A stretch of DNA of 11,914 bases, taken from the NCBI GenBank assembly GCA_910587755.1, contig CAJUNZ010000088.1, positions 1 through 11,914 on the forward strand, in the 5' to 3' direction. Position 1 is the stretch's first letter. Every line of letters starts with the position of its first letter. Source of the DNA: an uncultured Acetatifactor sp. (GTDB lineage Bacteria; Bacillota; Clostridia; Lachnospirales; Lachnospiraceae). Below are positions 7,128 to 11,914 of the stretch, one piece after another. A program made the position numbers and the translations under genes. Under the pieces are notes generated by a model. That model did no database searches, was not told the origin of the DNA, and saw nothing but the letters and a program-made list of their open reading frames with translations.

Positions 7128-7155
7128 CTCCCCCGCCCATGCCCGGCGGGAGGAG
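7128..7155. other. GC-rich hairpin after the ferritin-like gene
   Basis: CTCCCCCGCC (7128-7137) pairs with GGCGGGAGGAG (7145-7155) with one bulged base and a 7-nt loop. It sits 11 bp after the stop of the ferritin-like gene. It lacks a U-tract on the minus strand, so it may mark the transcript 3' end or assist factor-dependent termination rather than act as a classical terminator. Confidence 0.4.
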
Positions 7156-7165
7156 CCCCTGTGTT

Positions 7166-7600
7166 CTACAGATACTGTTTCAGGTCTTTGCAGAGCTTTT
7201 CCTCTATGGAAATCAGCTCTGTACACATCTTTTTGGACTTGTCGTCCGCCACCTTGTACTGATTGAGGTACTTGTTCAGAGATTTCACGCCCATATTGCA
7301 GCCGTCGGTGATCAGATCCGCCACCATGGCGTCGCTGTTGTCCATTCCCATCTTCATGTTCACCTTCATCCAGGACATACCCCGGGCAATGGCCGTGGGT
7401 TCCTTCTGCGCCGTGCCGTGGCTGTTGAGCATGGAGTGGATCTCGTCCCCCAGCTTTTCATGGTGGTTCCTGCTCTCCTGGAGCAGTTCCTTCATCTGGG
7501 AATCCCCCACTTTTTCAAGAACCTCATCAATGGATAACACCGCCATCTTAGTCCCGGCGTCACACTCCCGAAGCAGTTTTACCGTATCCGAATATTCCAT
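7166..7600 (-). CDS. Small ferritin-like four-helix-bundle protein (DUF2383-like)
   Basis: 144 aa from ATG 7600, which has AAAGGTG 5 nt upstream; the open frame extends further without a ribosome binding site. The protein is almost entirely helical, has no signal peptide, and reads as four amphipathic helices: ~3-30, ~33-60, ~72-112 and ~117-143. Helix 2 has ESRNHHEKLGDEI (42-54), and a short loop with HGTAQKEPTAIARG (61-74) precedes a long helix. This layout (helix pair, Gly-rich loop, G-x-x-W helix, helix) resembles the DUF2383/PA2169 group of ferritin-like bundles. Family members have no well-established role, though some are stress or spore associated. Metal ligands are not obvious beyond scattered Glu and His. 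It stands between the phosphoesterase pair and the glycosyltransferase on the same strand and may be expressed on its own. Confidence 0.7.
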   Translation of the reverse strand: MEYSDTVKLLRECDAGTKMAVLSIDEVLEKVGDSQMKELLQESRNHHEKLGDEIHSMLNSHGTAQKEPTAIARGMSWMKVNMKMGMDNSDAMVADLITDGCNMGVKSLNKYLNQYKVADDKSKKMCTELISIEEKLCKDLKQYL

Positions 7601-7798
7601 ATCCGCACCTTTCTGCCCGCCCCGCAGACAGCCAAAATATCTTCCCTTCCCGCCTGGAGGCCGCTTTTTCAAACTGTGTTTCGTGTGGTACGGCGGCAGG
7701 CGCCCCTGGCTTCCCACCGCCATTCCTTATTCTTTCTCCCGGCGGAGTGCAATATACAGGTTCATTTTTCCTGTGATACACTAAGATGGCAAACGGGA
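7601..7798. other. 198-bp gap between the phosphoesterase and ferritin-like genes
   Basis: On the minus strand, just after the phosphoesterase stop, ACAGG and CCTGT flank nine bases (a weak 5-bp stem) followed by TATATT, a possible -10 with a poor -35 (GTATCA). It could hold a weak promoter for the ferritin-like gene. No gene or clear terminator is visible. Confidence 0.35.
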
Positions 7799-8479
7799 CT
7801 ATAACAGTCGGTTCATAATGCCGTCCATATCCACTCCCGGATGGGTCAGATAGATCCGGCAGACCCGTTCCACAAACTTTTCATCCAGCCGGTGCCTTGC
7901 CGCAATATCCGCCACATCCCTTCTGGCCTGGATCTCTTTTACAATCACTCCCACCGCCTCATACAGATCCTGCCCTGTGGGAGTCCCTGCAGGGGCGGCA
8001 ACAGGTTTCTGAGAAACCAGGCTGATTTTTTCCACTTCCACCCGGCGCTCCTTTGGGTCCAGGGTCAGCACCATCATGGTGGCAGACAGCCGGAACCTCC
8101 TGGGGCCGCAGCTGCCCGGGTTCAGATACCACACTCCCTCCGGAGACCGCCGCTCCTCCTGTCTATGGGAATGTCCCCAGATAACCACATCCACCCCCGG
8201 CGGCAGTTTTCCGGGAAGATGTTTTTTATTGTGAACCATATAAAAACGGAAGCCAAAAAGTTCCACCTCCAGCTCCCGGGGCAGATCTCTGGCCCAGTCC
8301 CCGTCCCCATTGCCCCTGACGGCATAGACCGGCCCGGCCTGCCTCAGCCGCTCCAGGGTCTCCGGGTCATCCATATCCCCTCCATGAAGCACCGCCTCAC
8401 ATGTCCCCAGCACCTCCAGGACTTCCGGGCGCAGCAGGCCATGGGTGTCCGATATCACTGCCACACGGTATGTCTCCAT
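7799..8479 (-). CDS. YfcE/MJ0936-type metallophosphoesterase with helical C-terminal extension
   Basis: 226 aa from ATG 8479, preceded by AAAGGCGG about 6 nt upstream. All calcineurin-like metal-site motifs of the small phosphodiesterase family are present: SDTHG (D11, H13), GGDMDD (D35), GNGD (N57), VHN (H83), GHSH (H103, H105) and NPGS (120-123). By family knowledge it is a cytosolic Mn-dependent phosphodiesterase of broad or unknown substrate range. YfcE proteins are usually about 160-180 aa; this one adds ~70 residues after a Pro/Ala-rich hinge (~157-168). The extension ends in helices containing DVADIAARHRLDEKFVERVC, which looks like a helix-turn-helix or small helical domain. It lies 25 bp downstream of another metallophosphoesterase gene on the same strand and is probably co-transcribed with it. 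Confidence 0.92.
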   Translation of the reverse strand: METYRVAVISDTHGLLRPEVLEVLGTCEAVLHGGDMDDPETLERLRQAGPVYAVRGNGDGDWARDLPRELEVELFGFRFYMVHNKKHLPGKLPPGVDVVIWGHSHRQEERRSPEGVWYLNPGSCGPRRFRLSATMMVLTLDPKERRVEVEKISLVSQKPVAAPAGTPTGQDLYEAVGVIVKEIQARRDVADIAARHRLDEKFVERVCRIYLTHPGVDMDGIMNRLL

Positions 8480-8504
8480 CTATGTCCGCCTTTCTGACCG
8501 AGAT

Positions 8505-9203
8505 TCAATCCAGTATTCTGTCCGGCTTAAACCGCAGATAATCCCCGGACACCAGCCTATACTCAATCCCGTTTACCTCTCCCTTGAAACTGTCGTCAAA
8601 CCGTTCCTCTCCATGGCAGTGGGAATAAACCACCTTCTCCGCCCCATACTCCTCCGCCATACGGGTGAAACAGCTCTCCTGTTCCCCGATGCTGGTGGGC
8701 GGATAGTGCAGAAAGACAATAAATTTCCGGTATCCTTCCTCCACCGCCCTCTGAAAGGAAACCTGAAGCCGCCCTGTCTCCCTGCGGCAGAGCTTTTCAA
8801 AGTGCTCATAGGAATCCCTCCCGTCGTAGCAGTAGCCCTTTGTCCCCACGAGGGCATATTCCCCATAGGCATAGAAATTGTTCTGCAGAAAGGAAAGCCT
8901 CCCCTGGTACATCTCATTGAGTTTCCCGGTCTTGCCCGCATCCCAGAAACAGTCATGGTTGCCCCGCACCAGAATCTTCCGCCCGGGCAGGGAGGCGATA
9001 AAATCCAGATCCCTCTCGCACTCTGCCATCTTCCTGCCCCAGGAGTGATCCCCGGTGATCACCGCCGTATCCGTATCCCGGACAATTTTTCTCCAGTTTT
9101 TCTCTATTTTCTCCACATGGTTTTTCCACACACTGCCAAATTTCTCCATGGGCCTGTCCACAGAAAAGGACAGATGAAAATCCCCCATTGCATATAATGC
9201 CAT
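8505..9203 (-). CDS. COG1768-type metallophosphoesterase
   Basis: 232 aa from ATG 9203, chosen because GAGGAGG lies 7 nt upstream; a longer in-frame start has no such site and would overlap the promoter. Calcineurin-like motifs in order: GDFH (D8, H10), GDHSW (D52), GNHD (N82, H83, D84), LHYPP (H166) and SHCHG (H195, H197). The N-terminal RPMEKFG.VWKNHVEKIEKNW and FLQNNFYAYG segments are characteristic of this predicted phosphohydrolase group. The usual GDISW is GDHSW here. It is soluble and cytosolic, with unknown substrate. It is the first gene of a likely two-gene unit with the YfcE-type protein, with an extended -10 promoter candidate about 32 bp upstream. Confidence 0.9.
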   Translation of the reverse strand: MALYAMGDFHLSFSVDRPMEKFGSVWKNHVEKIEKNWRKIVRDTDTAVITGDHSWGRKMAECERDLDFIASLPGRKILVRGNHDCFWDAGKTGKLNEMYQGRLSFLQNNFYAYGEYALVGTKGYCYDGRDSYEHFEKLCRRETGRLQVSFQRAVEEGYRKFIVFLHYPPTSIGEQESCFTRMAEEYGAEKVVYSHCHGEERFDDSFKGEVNGIEYRLVSGDYLRFKPDRILD

Positions 9204-9234
9204 ATTTTGGCCTCCTCTGCCACAAATTGTTATC

Positions 9235-9243
9235 ATCTTAACA
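9235..9243 (-). promoter_or_regulatory. Extended -10 promoter candidate for the phosphoesterase pair
   Basis: On the minus strand TGT immediately precedes TAAGAT, giving the extended -10 form TGnTAnnnT. The -35 region 17 bases upstream (TGCAAA) is weak, as is usual for extended -10 promoters. It lies 32 bp before ATG 9203. Confidence 0.45.
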
Positions 9244-9284
9244 CACTTTCGCTGATTTTGCACCCCTTGATCCCGGAAACTGTT

Positions 9285-9315
9285 TCTTAGGAATTGTTAA
9301 AGAATGAATCTTAGG
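9285..9315. repeat. Pair of direct repeats TCTTAGG in the divergent intergenic region
   Basis: TCTTAGG occurs at 9285-9291 and 9309-9315, 24 bp start to start, between the promoters of the divergent transcripts. A short palindrome, GAAAC-T-GTTTC, precedes it at 9276-9286. The arrangement suits a regulator binding region but is short enough to be chance. Confidence 0.3.
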
Positions 9316-9364
9316 GCTGTCACCTGTCCCCGCCGCCGGGAATGCAAAATACAGGAACGAAATC

Positions 9365-9393
9365 TTGCCACCCATAGAAAAAGGTGGTAGAAT
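9365..9393 (+). promoter_or_regulatory. Sigma-70-like promoter of the zinc-ribbon gene
   Basis: TTGCCA (9365-9370) and TAGAAT (9388-9393) each match consensus at 5 of 6 positions and are separated by exactly 17 bases. The start would fall near 9400, giving a leader of about 65 nt. Confidence 0.65.
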
Positions 9394-9413
9394 AAAGCAT
9401 AGAATCTATAAAA

Positions 9414-9433
9414 TCGGCAGATTTTAATGCCGA
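9414..9433. promoter_or_regulatory. Inverted repeat in the zinc-ribbon gene leader
   Basis: TCGGCA, eight AT-rich bases, then TGCCGA. It lies just downstream of the predicted transcription start and before the AAAGGAGG site, a position suited to an operator or a 5' UTR hairpin. Confidence 0.4.
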
Positions 9434-9464
9434 CAGGGTTTTCCAGCATAAAGGAGGAATCATT

Positions 9465-9953
9465 ATGGCATTTTTTGAACAGATCGGAAAAAAGATCTCC
9501 GACGCCGGCCAGGGCGCAGCGCAGCAGGCCAAGATTTTCAGCGAGGTTGCAAAGCTGAACAGTTCCATCTCTGACAAGGAAAAGAAGATCAACCAGCTCT
9601 ATATCTCCATCGGCCAGGCCTACTATCAGCAGCACAAGGACGAGGAAGGCGCCTTTGCCCAGGATAAGATGCAGGAGATCACAGCCCTCACCGCCGAGAT
9701 CGCAAAATGCAGGGATGAAATCTGCCAGGTAAAGGGAATCTCCAAATGCCCCCAGTGCGGCGGAGAAGTGCCCCGGGGTTCCGCTTTCTGCAGCTCCTGC
9801 GGCGCCAAGGTTCCCCAGGCTTCGGAGCAGGGAGACGCAGCTGCCCAGGAAGAGCACACCTGCCCTAACTGCCATGCACATGTGTCCCAGGGCGACCAGT
9901 TCTGCATTCAGTGCGGCACCAAGATAGAAACGCCCAAAGCCCCCGAAGCATAA
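9465..9953 (+). CDS. Coiled-coil protein with two C-terminal zinc ribbons
   Basis: 162 aa from ATG 9465, preceded by AAAGGAGG 8 nt upstream, a near-ideal ribosome binding site. Residues ~1-24 form a short amphipathic segment. Residues ~25-90 are a likely coiled coil rich in Lys, Glu, Gln and Ile (SISDKEKKINQLYISIGQAY). Two double-CxxC zinc ribbons follow: C95/C98 with C109/C112, and C133/C136 with C147/C150, joined by an Ala/Gln/Glu-rich linker. There is no membrane segment. Zinc-ribbon proteins of this DZANK-like type usually mediate protein or nucleic-acid contacts, and no enzymatic residues are evident. It is transcribed divergently from the phosphoesterase pair. Two hairpins without U-tracts separate it from the next gene, so partial read-through is possible. 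Confidence 0.85.
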   Translation: MAFFEQIGKKISDAGQGAAQQAKIFSEVAKLNSSISDKEKKINQLYISIGQAYYQQHKDEEGAFAQDKMQEITALTAEIAKCRDEICQVKGISKCPQCGGEVPRGSAFCSSCGAKVPQASEQGDAAAQEEHTCPNCHAHVSQGDQFCIQCGTKIETPKAPEA

Positions 9954-9975
9954 AAAACGGCAGAAAGGTCATACT

Positions 9976-10016
9976 CAGGGCAGGGCATGCCAAAAGCAGC
10001 TTTCCCTGCCCTGCCC
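9976..10016. other. GC-rich hairpin downstream of the zinc-ribbon gene
   Basis: CAGGGCAGGG (9976-9985) is the exact reverse complement of CCCTGCCCTG (10004-10013). A second register, GGGCAGGGCA with TGCCCTGCCC (10007-10016), is also perfect. Neither strand has a U-tract after the stem, so intrinsic termination would be weak; it may stabilise the mRNA 3' end. Confidence 0.55.
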
Positions 10017-10057
10017 AATAACAGGCTCAGATATGCCCAGGCAACCAGCCGAAAAAC

Positions 10058-10091
10058 ACAGGGACGGCCGCCCAGAGAGCGCCGTCCCTGT
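10058..10091. other. 11-bp perfect hairpin immediately before the DUF2971 gene
   Basis: ACAGGGACGGC (10058-10068) pairs exactly with GCCGTCCCTGT (10081-10091) around a 12-nt loop. The GGAGGG ribosome binding site begins six bases later. It may separate two transcripts, or influence ribosome access to the DUF2971 start as a leader structure. No U-tract follows. Confidence 0.55.
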
Positions 10092-10108
10092 TCTGTGGAG
10101 GGTAAACT

Positions 10109-10930
10109 ATGCTGTACCATTATACGGACTTTGCCGCCTTTGACGGAATCATCCGCTGTGCGGAACTGCGGCTGAACAATATTTTGAATATGAACGATGC
10201 CTCCGAGATGCGCCTGTTTATGAACGGCATCTGTGAAGCGGTGGTGGAAAAGCTGGACCAGGACGGGGACTTTGAGAAAAGCCACAAACTGGAAGCCTTC
10301 TTCCGCAGGGAACTGGCGGAGGAATTTCACTACTCCGCCTACGCCGCATGTTTCTCCCGGTACAGGGACGACGCCGCCCAGTGGGAGCGGTATGGCCACC
10401 TGGGCCAGGGCGTGTGCATCGGCTTCCACGGGGAACTGATGCAGAAGATGATCGGCGGGGCGGTATCCCTTCAGGAAGTGTACTATCAGGAGGACATGCG
10501 GGGACATCCTCTGGTGAATGAATTCTACCGTCTGATTAAGAACACGGAGAAATTTACCAAGAGATTTCCACAGCTTCAGGCCCTGATGAACTATGCCTGG
10601 GTTCAGTCGGCCGCTTTCAAGCACCCTTCTTTTGCAAGCGAAAAGGAGTCCCGGCTGGTGGTTTCCCCTTTTATCTCCAACGAGTTTGCGGTGGTGCCCA
10701 AGTACCATGTGGCCGCAGACAGGATCAAAAAATACTATCCCCTGGATCTGAACAGGCTCTGCGGCAAACTGGGCCTGCACCTGCCCCACCTGGTGGGAGA
10801 GATTATCATTGGCCCCACCTCCTCCCAGTCGCCGCCCATCCTTCAGGACTATCTGGAAGACTGCGGCCTGAACATTCTGCGGGAAAAGATTACCCTCTCC
10901 AAATGTCCCCTGCGAAAACCCACCTCCTGA
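10109..10930 (+). CDS. DUF2971 family protein
   Basis: 273 aa from ATG 10109, with GGAGGG about 6 nt upstream. Family hallmarks are all visible. The N-terminal LYHYT (H4, Y5, T6) is followed by a helix and LRLNNILNMND (20-30). ACFS (80-83) leads to QWERYG (91-96) and GQGVCIGF (99-106). KHPSFASEKESRLV (171-184) contains the conserved F..E.E.R pattern. A conserved C-terminal strand reads EIIIGP. The protein is soluble with no signal peptide. No biochemical function is firmly established for DUF2971. The N-terminal HYT-helix arrangement recalls ADP-ribosyltransferase-like folds, but that is my inference. It shares its strand with the zinc-ribbon gene 155 bp upstream and ends at a strong terminator hairpin. 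Confidence 0.88.
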   Translation: MLYHYTDFAAFDGIIRCAELRLNNILNMNDASEMRLFMNGICEAVVEKLDQDGDFEKSHKLEAFFRRELAEEFHYSAYAACFSRYRDDAAQWERYGHLGQGVCIGFHGELMQKMIGGAVSLQEVYYQEDMRGHPLVNEFYRLIKNTEKFTKRFPQLQALMNYAWVQSAAFKHPSFASEKESRLVVSPFISNEFAVVPKYHVAADRIKKYYPLDLNRLCGKLGLHLPHLVGEIIIGPTSSQSPPILQDYLEDCGLNILREKITLSKCPLRKPTS

Positions 10931-10942
10931 CCTCCCGTGCGC

Positions 10943-10978
10943 AGAAGGGGCTGCCGCAAAAATGCGGCAGCCCCTTCT
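10943..10978 (+). terminator. Strong intrinsic terminator hairpin after the DUF2971 gene
   Basis: A perfect 16-bp stem (10943-10958 with 10963-10978) closes a 4-A loop, about 12 bp after the DUF2971 stop. On the plus strand it runs into a T-rich stretch (TTCTTTACTTAT). It may also stop minus-strand transcription from the lipoprotein gene, although that side lacks a U-tract. The rest of 10979-11060 holds nothing recognisable. Confidence 0.8.
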
Positions 10979-11060
10979 TTACTTATATCTCTCTATTCTA
11001 TTGTCTTTATTCCCTTGTATCCATCCCTGCCCATTGTCCCGGGATTCACAAAGGAATTTC

Positions 11061-11878
11061 TTACTCTGCGGCTTTCACAGATGTAATATGGGGATTGACA
11101 CCCTCATACCAGTACAGGAAACCTTCCATATCAATCTTGTCCCCAATATTCAGGGCCTTTACCGCTGCATACACGTCGCTGTCCTTATCGCACAGATAGG
11201 ACTCCACCGTAAAGGTGTAGGTTGCGCCGTTCACGGACACATTGAAGTACAGGTCATCCCCCTCCTGGCCGGAGCCGTCATAGTTGTACAGGAACGCCAC
11301 TTCGTTTCCGTCCGGATCCTTGCTGGCCTCAACGGTCATGCCCTTGAATGCCACAAATTTATTCTGGAGATCGATCAGATCCTCGGAGCCGAGAAGAGCA
11401 GTCACATCCTCTGCCTCAGCAATATAATTTCCCTCAAGAATCTCAAATGTTCCCTCCATGATCTCGATTTCGCCGGCCCACTCTGCCTTAAACCCTGTGG
11501 CCCTGATCTTGGTGCCGGGAGTCAGCTTCGCGTAGTCTTCCTCAGAACAGACCATATTGTACAGGAAATATGCGCCATCTTCATCCTGGGCGTAGATGGT
11601 AGCCTTGTCCTCCCACCAGGACTGCTTTGCCTGCACATAGGCCTCAATCACCACCTCCGTGTCAACGGCGGCGGCCATGTACTCCTCATGGGTCAGAACT
11701 CCCTCGGAACCGGCCTCTCCGGACTCGGTGCTCTCAGAACCGGACTCCACGGGCTCGGTGCTCTCAGAACCGGACTCCACAGGCTCGGTGCCCTCGCTGG
11801 ACTCCACGCTGCCGGTACTGCTCTCACCGGAGCTGGGATCCTCGTCCTTGCCGCAGCCCACGCAGGCCATGACAAGCA
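11061..11878 (-). CDS. Lipoprotein with two OB-fold-like domains, N-terminus missing
   Basis: About 272 residues remain. The chain begins LVMACVGCGKDED: the tail of a signal peptide with a lipobox cysteine, so it is a surface lipoprotein. A Ser/Glu/Gly-rich linker (~15-58) with two near-identical 10-residue repeats follows. The first beta-rich domain (~62-148) has VVIEAYVQAKQSWW, ATIYAQDEDGAYFLYN and LTPGTKIRATGFKAEW; the second (~165-272) has KFVAFKGMTVEAS, a VNGATYTFTVES strand and LNIGDKIDMEGFLYWYEG. The 'GTKIxxxGxxxxW' and 'GDKIxxxGxLYWYEG' turns are typical of OB-fold beta barrels seen in Clostridial lipoproteins. Function is unknown; binding a ligand or polymer is possible. The apparent TTG start at 11879 is not real: its first T belongs to sequencing adapter. 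The true start lies beyond the window. The stop at 11061 faces the terminator of the convergent DUF2971 gene. Confidence 0.82.
11724..11783. repeat. Two near-identical 30-bp tandem repeats in the lipoprotein linker
   Basis: Units 11724-11753 and 11754-11783 differ only near their ends, and a third diverged copy starts at 11784. On the minus strand each encodes ten residues of the type ESGSESTEPV. The period keeps the frame, so copy number can vary without breaking the gene. Confidence 0.85.
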
Positions 11879-11914
11879 AGATCGGAAGAGCGTCGTGTAG
11901 GGAAAGAGTGTAGA
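11879..11914. other. Illumina sequencing adapter left at the contig end
   Basis: The 36 bases begin AGATCGGAAGAGC and continue as the reverse complement of the standard TruSeq universal (P5-side) adapter. The match is complete as far as I know the adapter sequence. It is not biological. It replaces the upstream part of the lipoprotein gene and creates a false TTG start codon. Confidence 0.95.

Noticed and set aside
9297..9881. Minus-strand frame of 194 codons with hydrophobic stretches opposite the zinc-ribbon gene
   Set aside because: The four CxxC pairs, promoter and AAAGGAGG site on the plus strand settle the coding strand. The hydrophobicity is a by-product of the antisense reading.
9976..10091. 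The two hairpins before the DUF2971 gene called as intrinsic terminators
   Set aside because: Neither is followed by a U-tract on either strand, so they are listed only as hairpins.
9908..10789. Minus-strand frame of 293 codons opposite the DUF2971 gene
   Set aside because: The plus strand has clear DUF2971 motifs and a ribosome binding site. The antisense frame begins within the zinc-ribbon gene and has no family-like features.

Overview
The window looks like gut-type Bacillota, most likely a Clostridia/Lachnospiraceae genome. The basis is moderately high GC, strong AGGAGG-type ribosome binding sites, occasional TTG starts, lipoprotein glycan hydrolases with Ser/Gly/Glu-rich linkers, an anaerobic-type Cys sulfatase, and families common in that group. 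It has the look of a metagenomic contig. The last 36 bases (11879-11914) match an Illumina sequencing adapter, and the first ~52 bases are an AT-rich segment that breaks homology to the gene it sits in. Both ends should be treated as unreliable.

Layout. Positions 1-9203 are all on the minus strand. Read in transcription order, 9203-7799 holds two adjacent metallophosphoesterase genes, a COG1768-type and a YfcE-type, 25 bp apart. A small ferritin-like four-helix-bundle gene (7600-7166) follows, then a large GT2 glycosyltransferase (6999-4921) with its own promoter candidate. Between the glycosyltransferase and the next gene lies a degenerate 18-bp tandem repeat. A tightly coupled pair follows: a duplicated DUF1538 membrane transporter (4771-3242) and a tandem PII-like regulator (3241-2546) whose start codon abuts the transporter stop. 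A secreted GH5 cellulase-like lipoprotein with a CBM2-like module (about 2488-755) and the first 45% or so of a sulfatase (661 to the left edge) come last.

The plus-strand island (9465-10930) starts from a divergent intergenic region carrying a good sigma-70-like promoter. It encodes a coiled-coil double zinc-ribbon protein and a DUF2971 protein, separated by two GC-rich hairpins and closed by a 16-bp terminator hairpin. A minus-strand lipoprotein with two OB-like domains (11878-11061) fills the right end. Its N-terminus is lost to the adapter.

How they fit together. The cellulase-like enzyme and sulfatase suggest extracellular polysaccharide and sulfated glycan use. The DUF1538 and PII-like pair suggests a transporter controlled by its own PII sensor, which is the most system-like unit here. 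The rest is housekeeping or poorly characterised. I saw no CRISPR array, rRNA, tRNA or complete mobile element.
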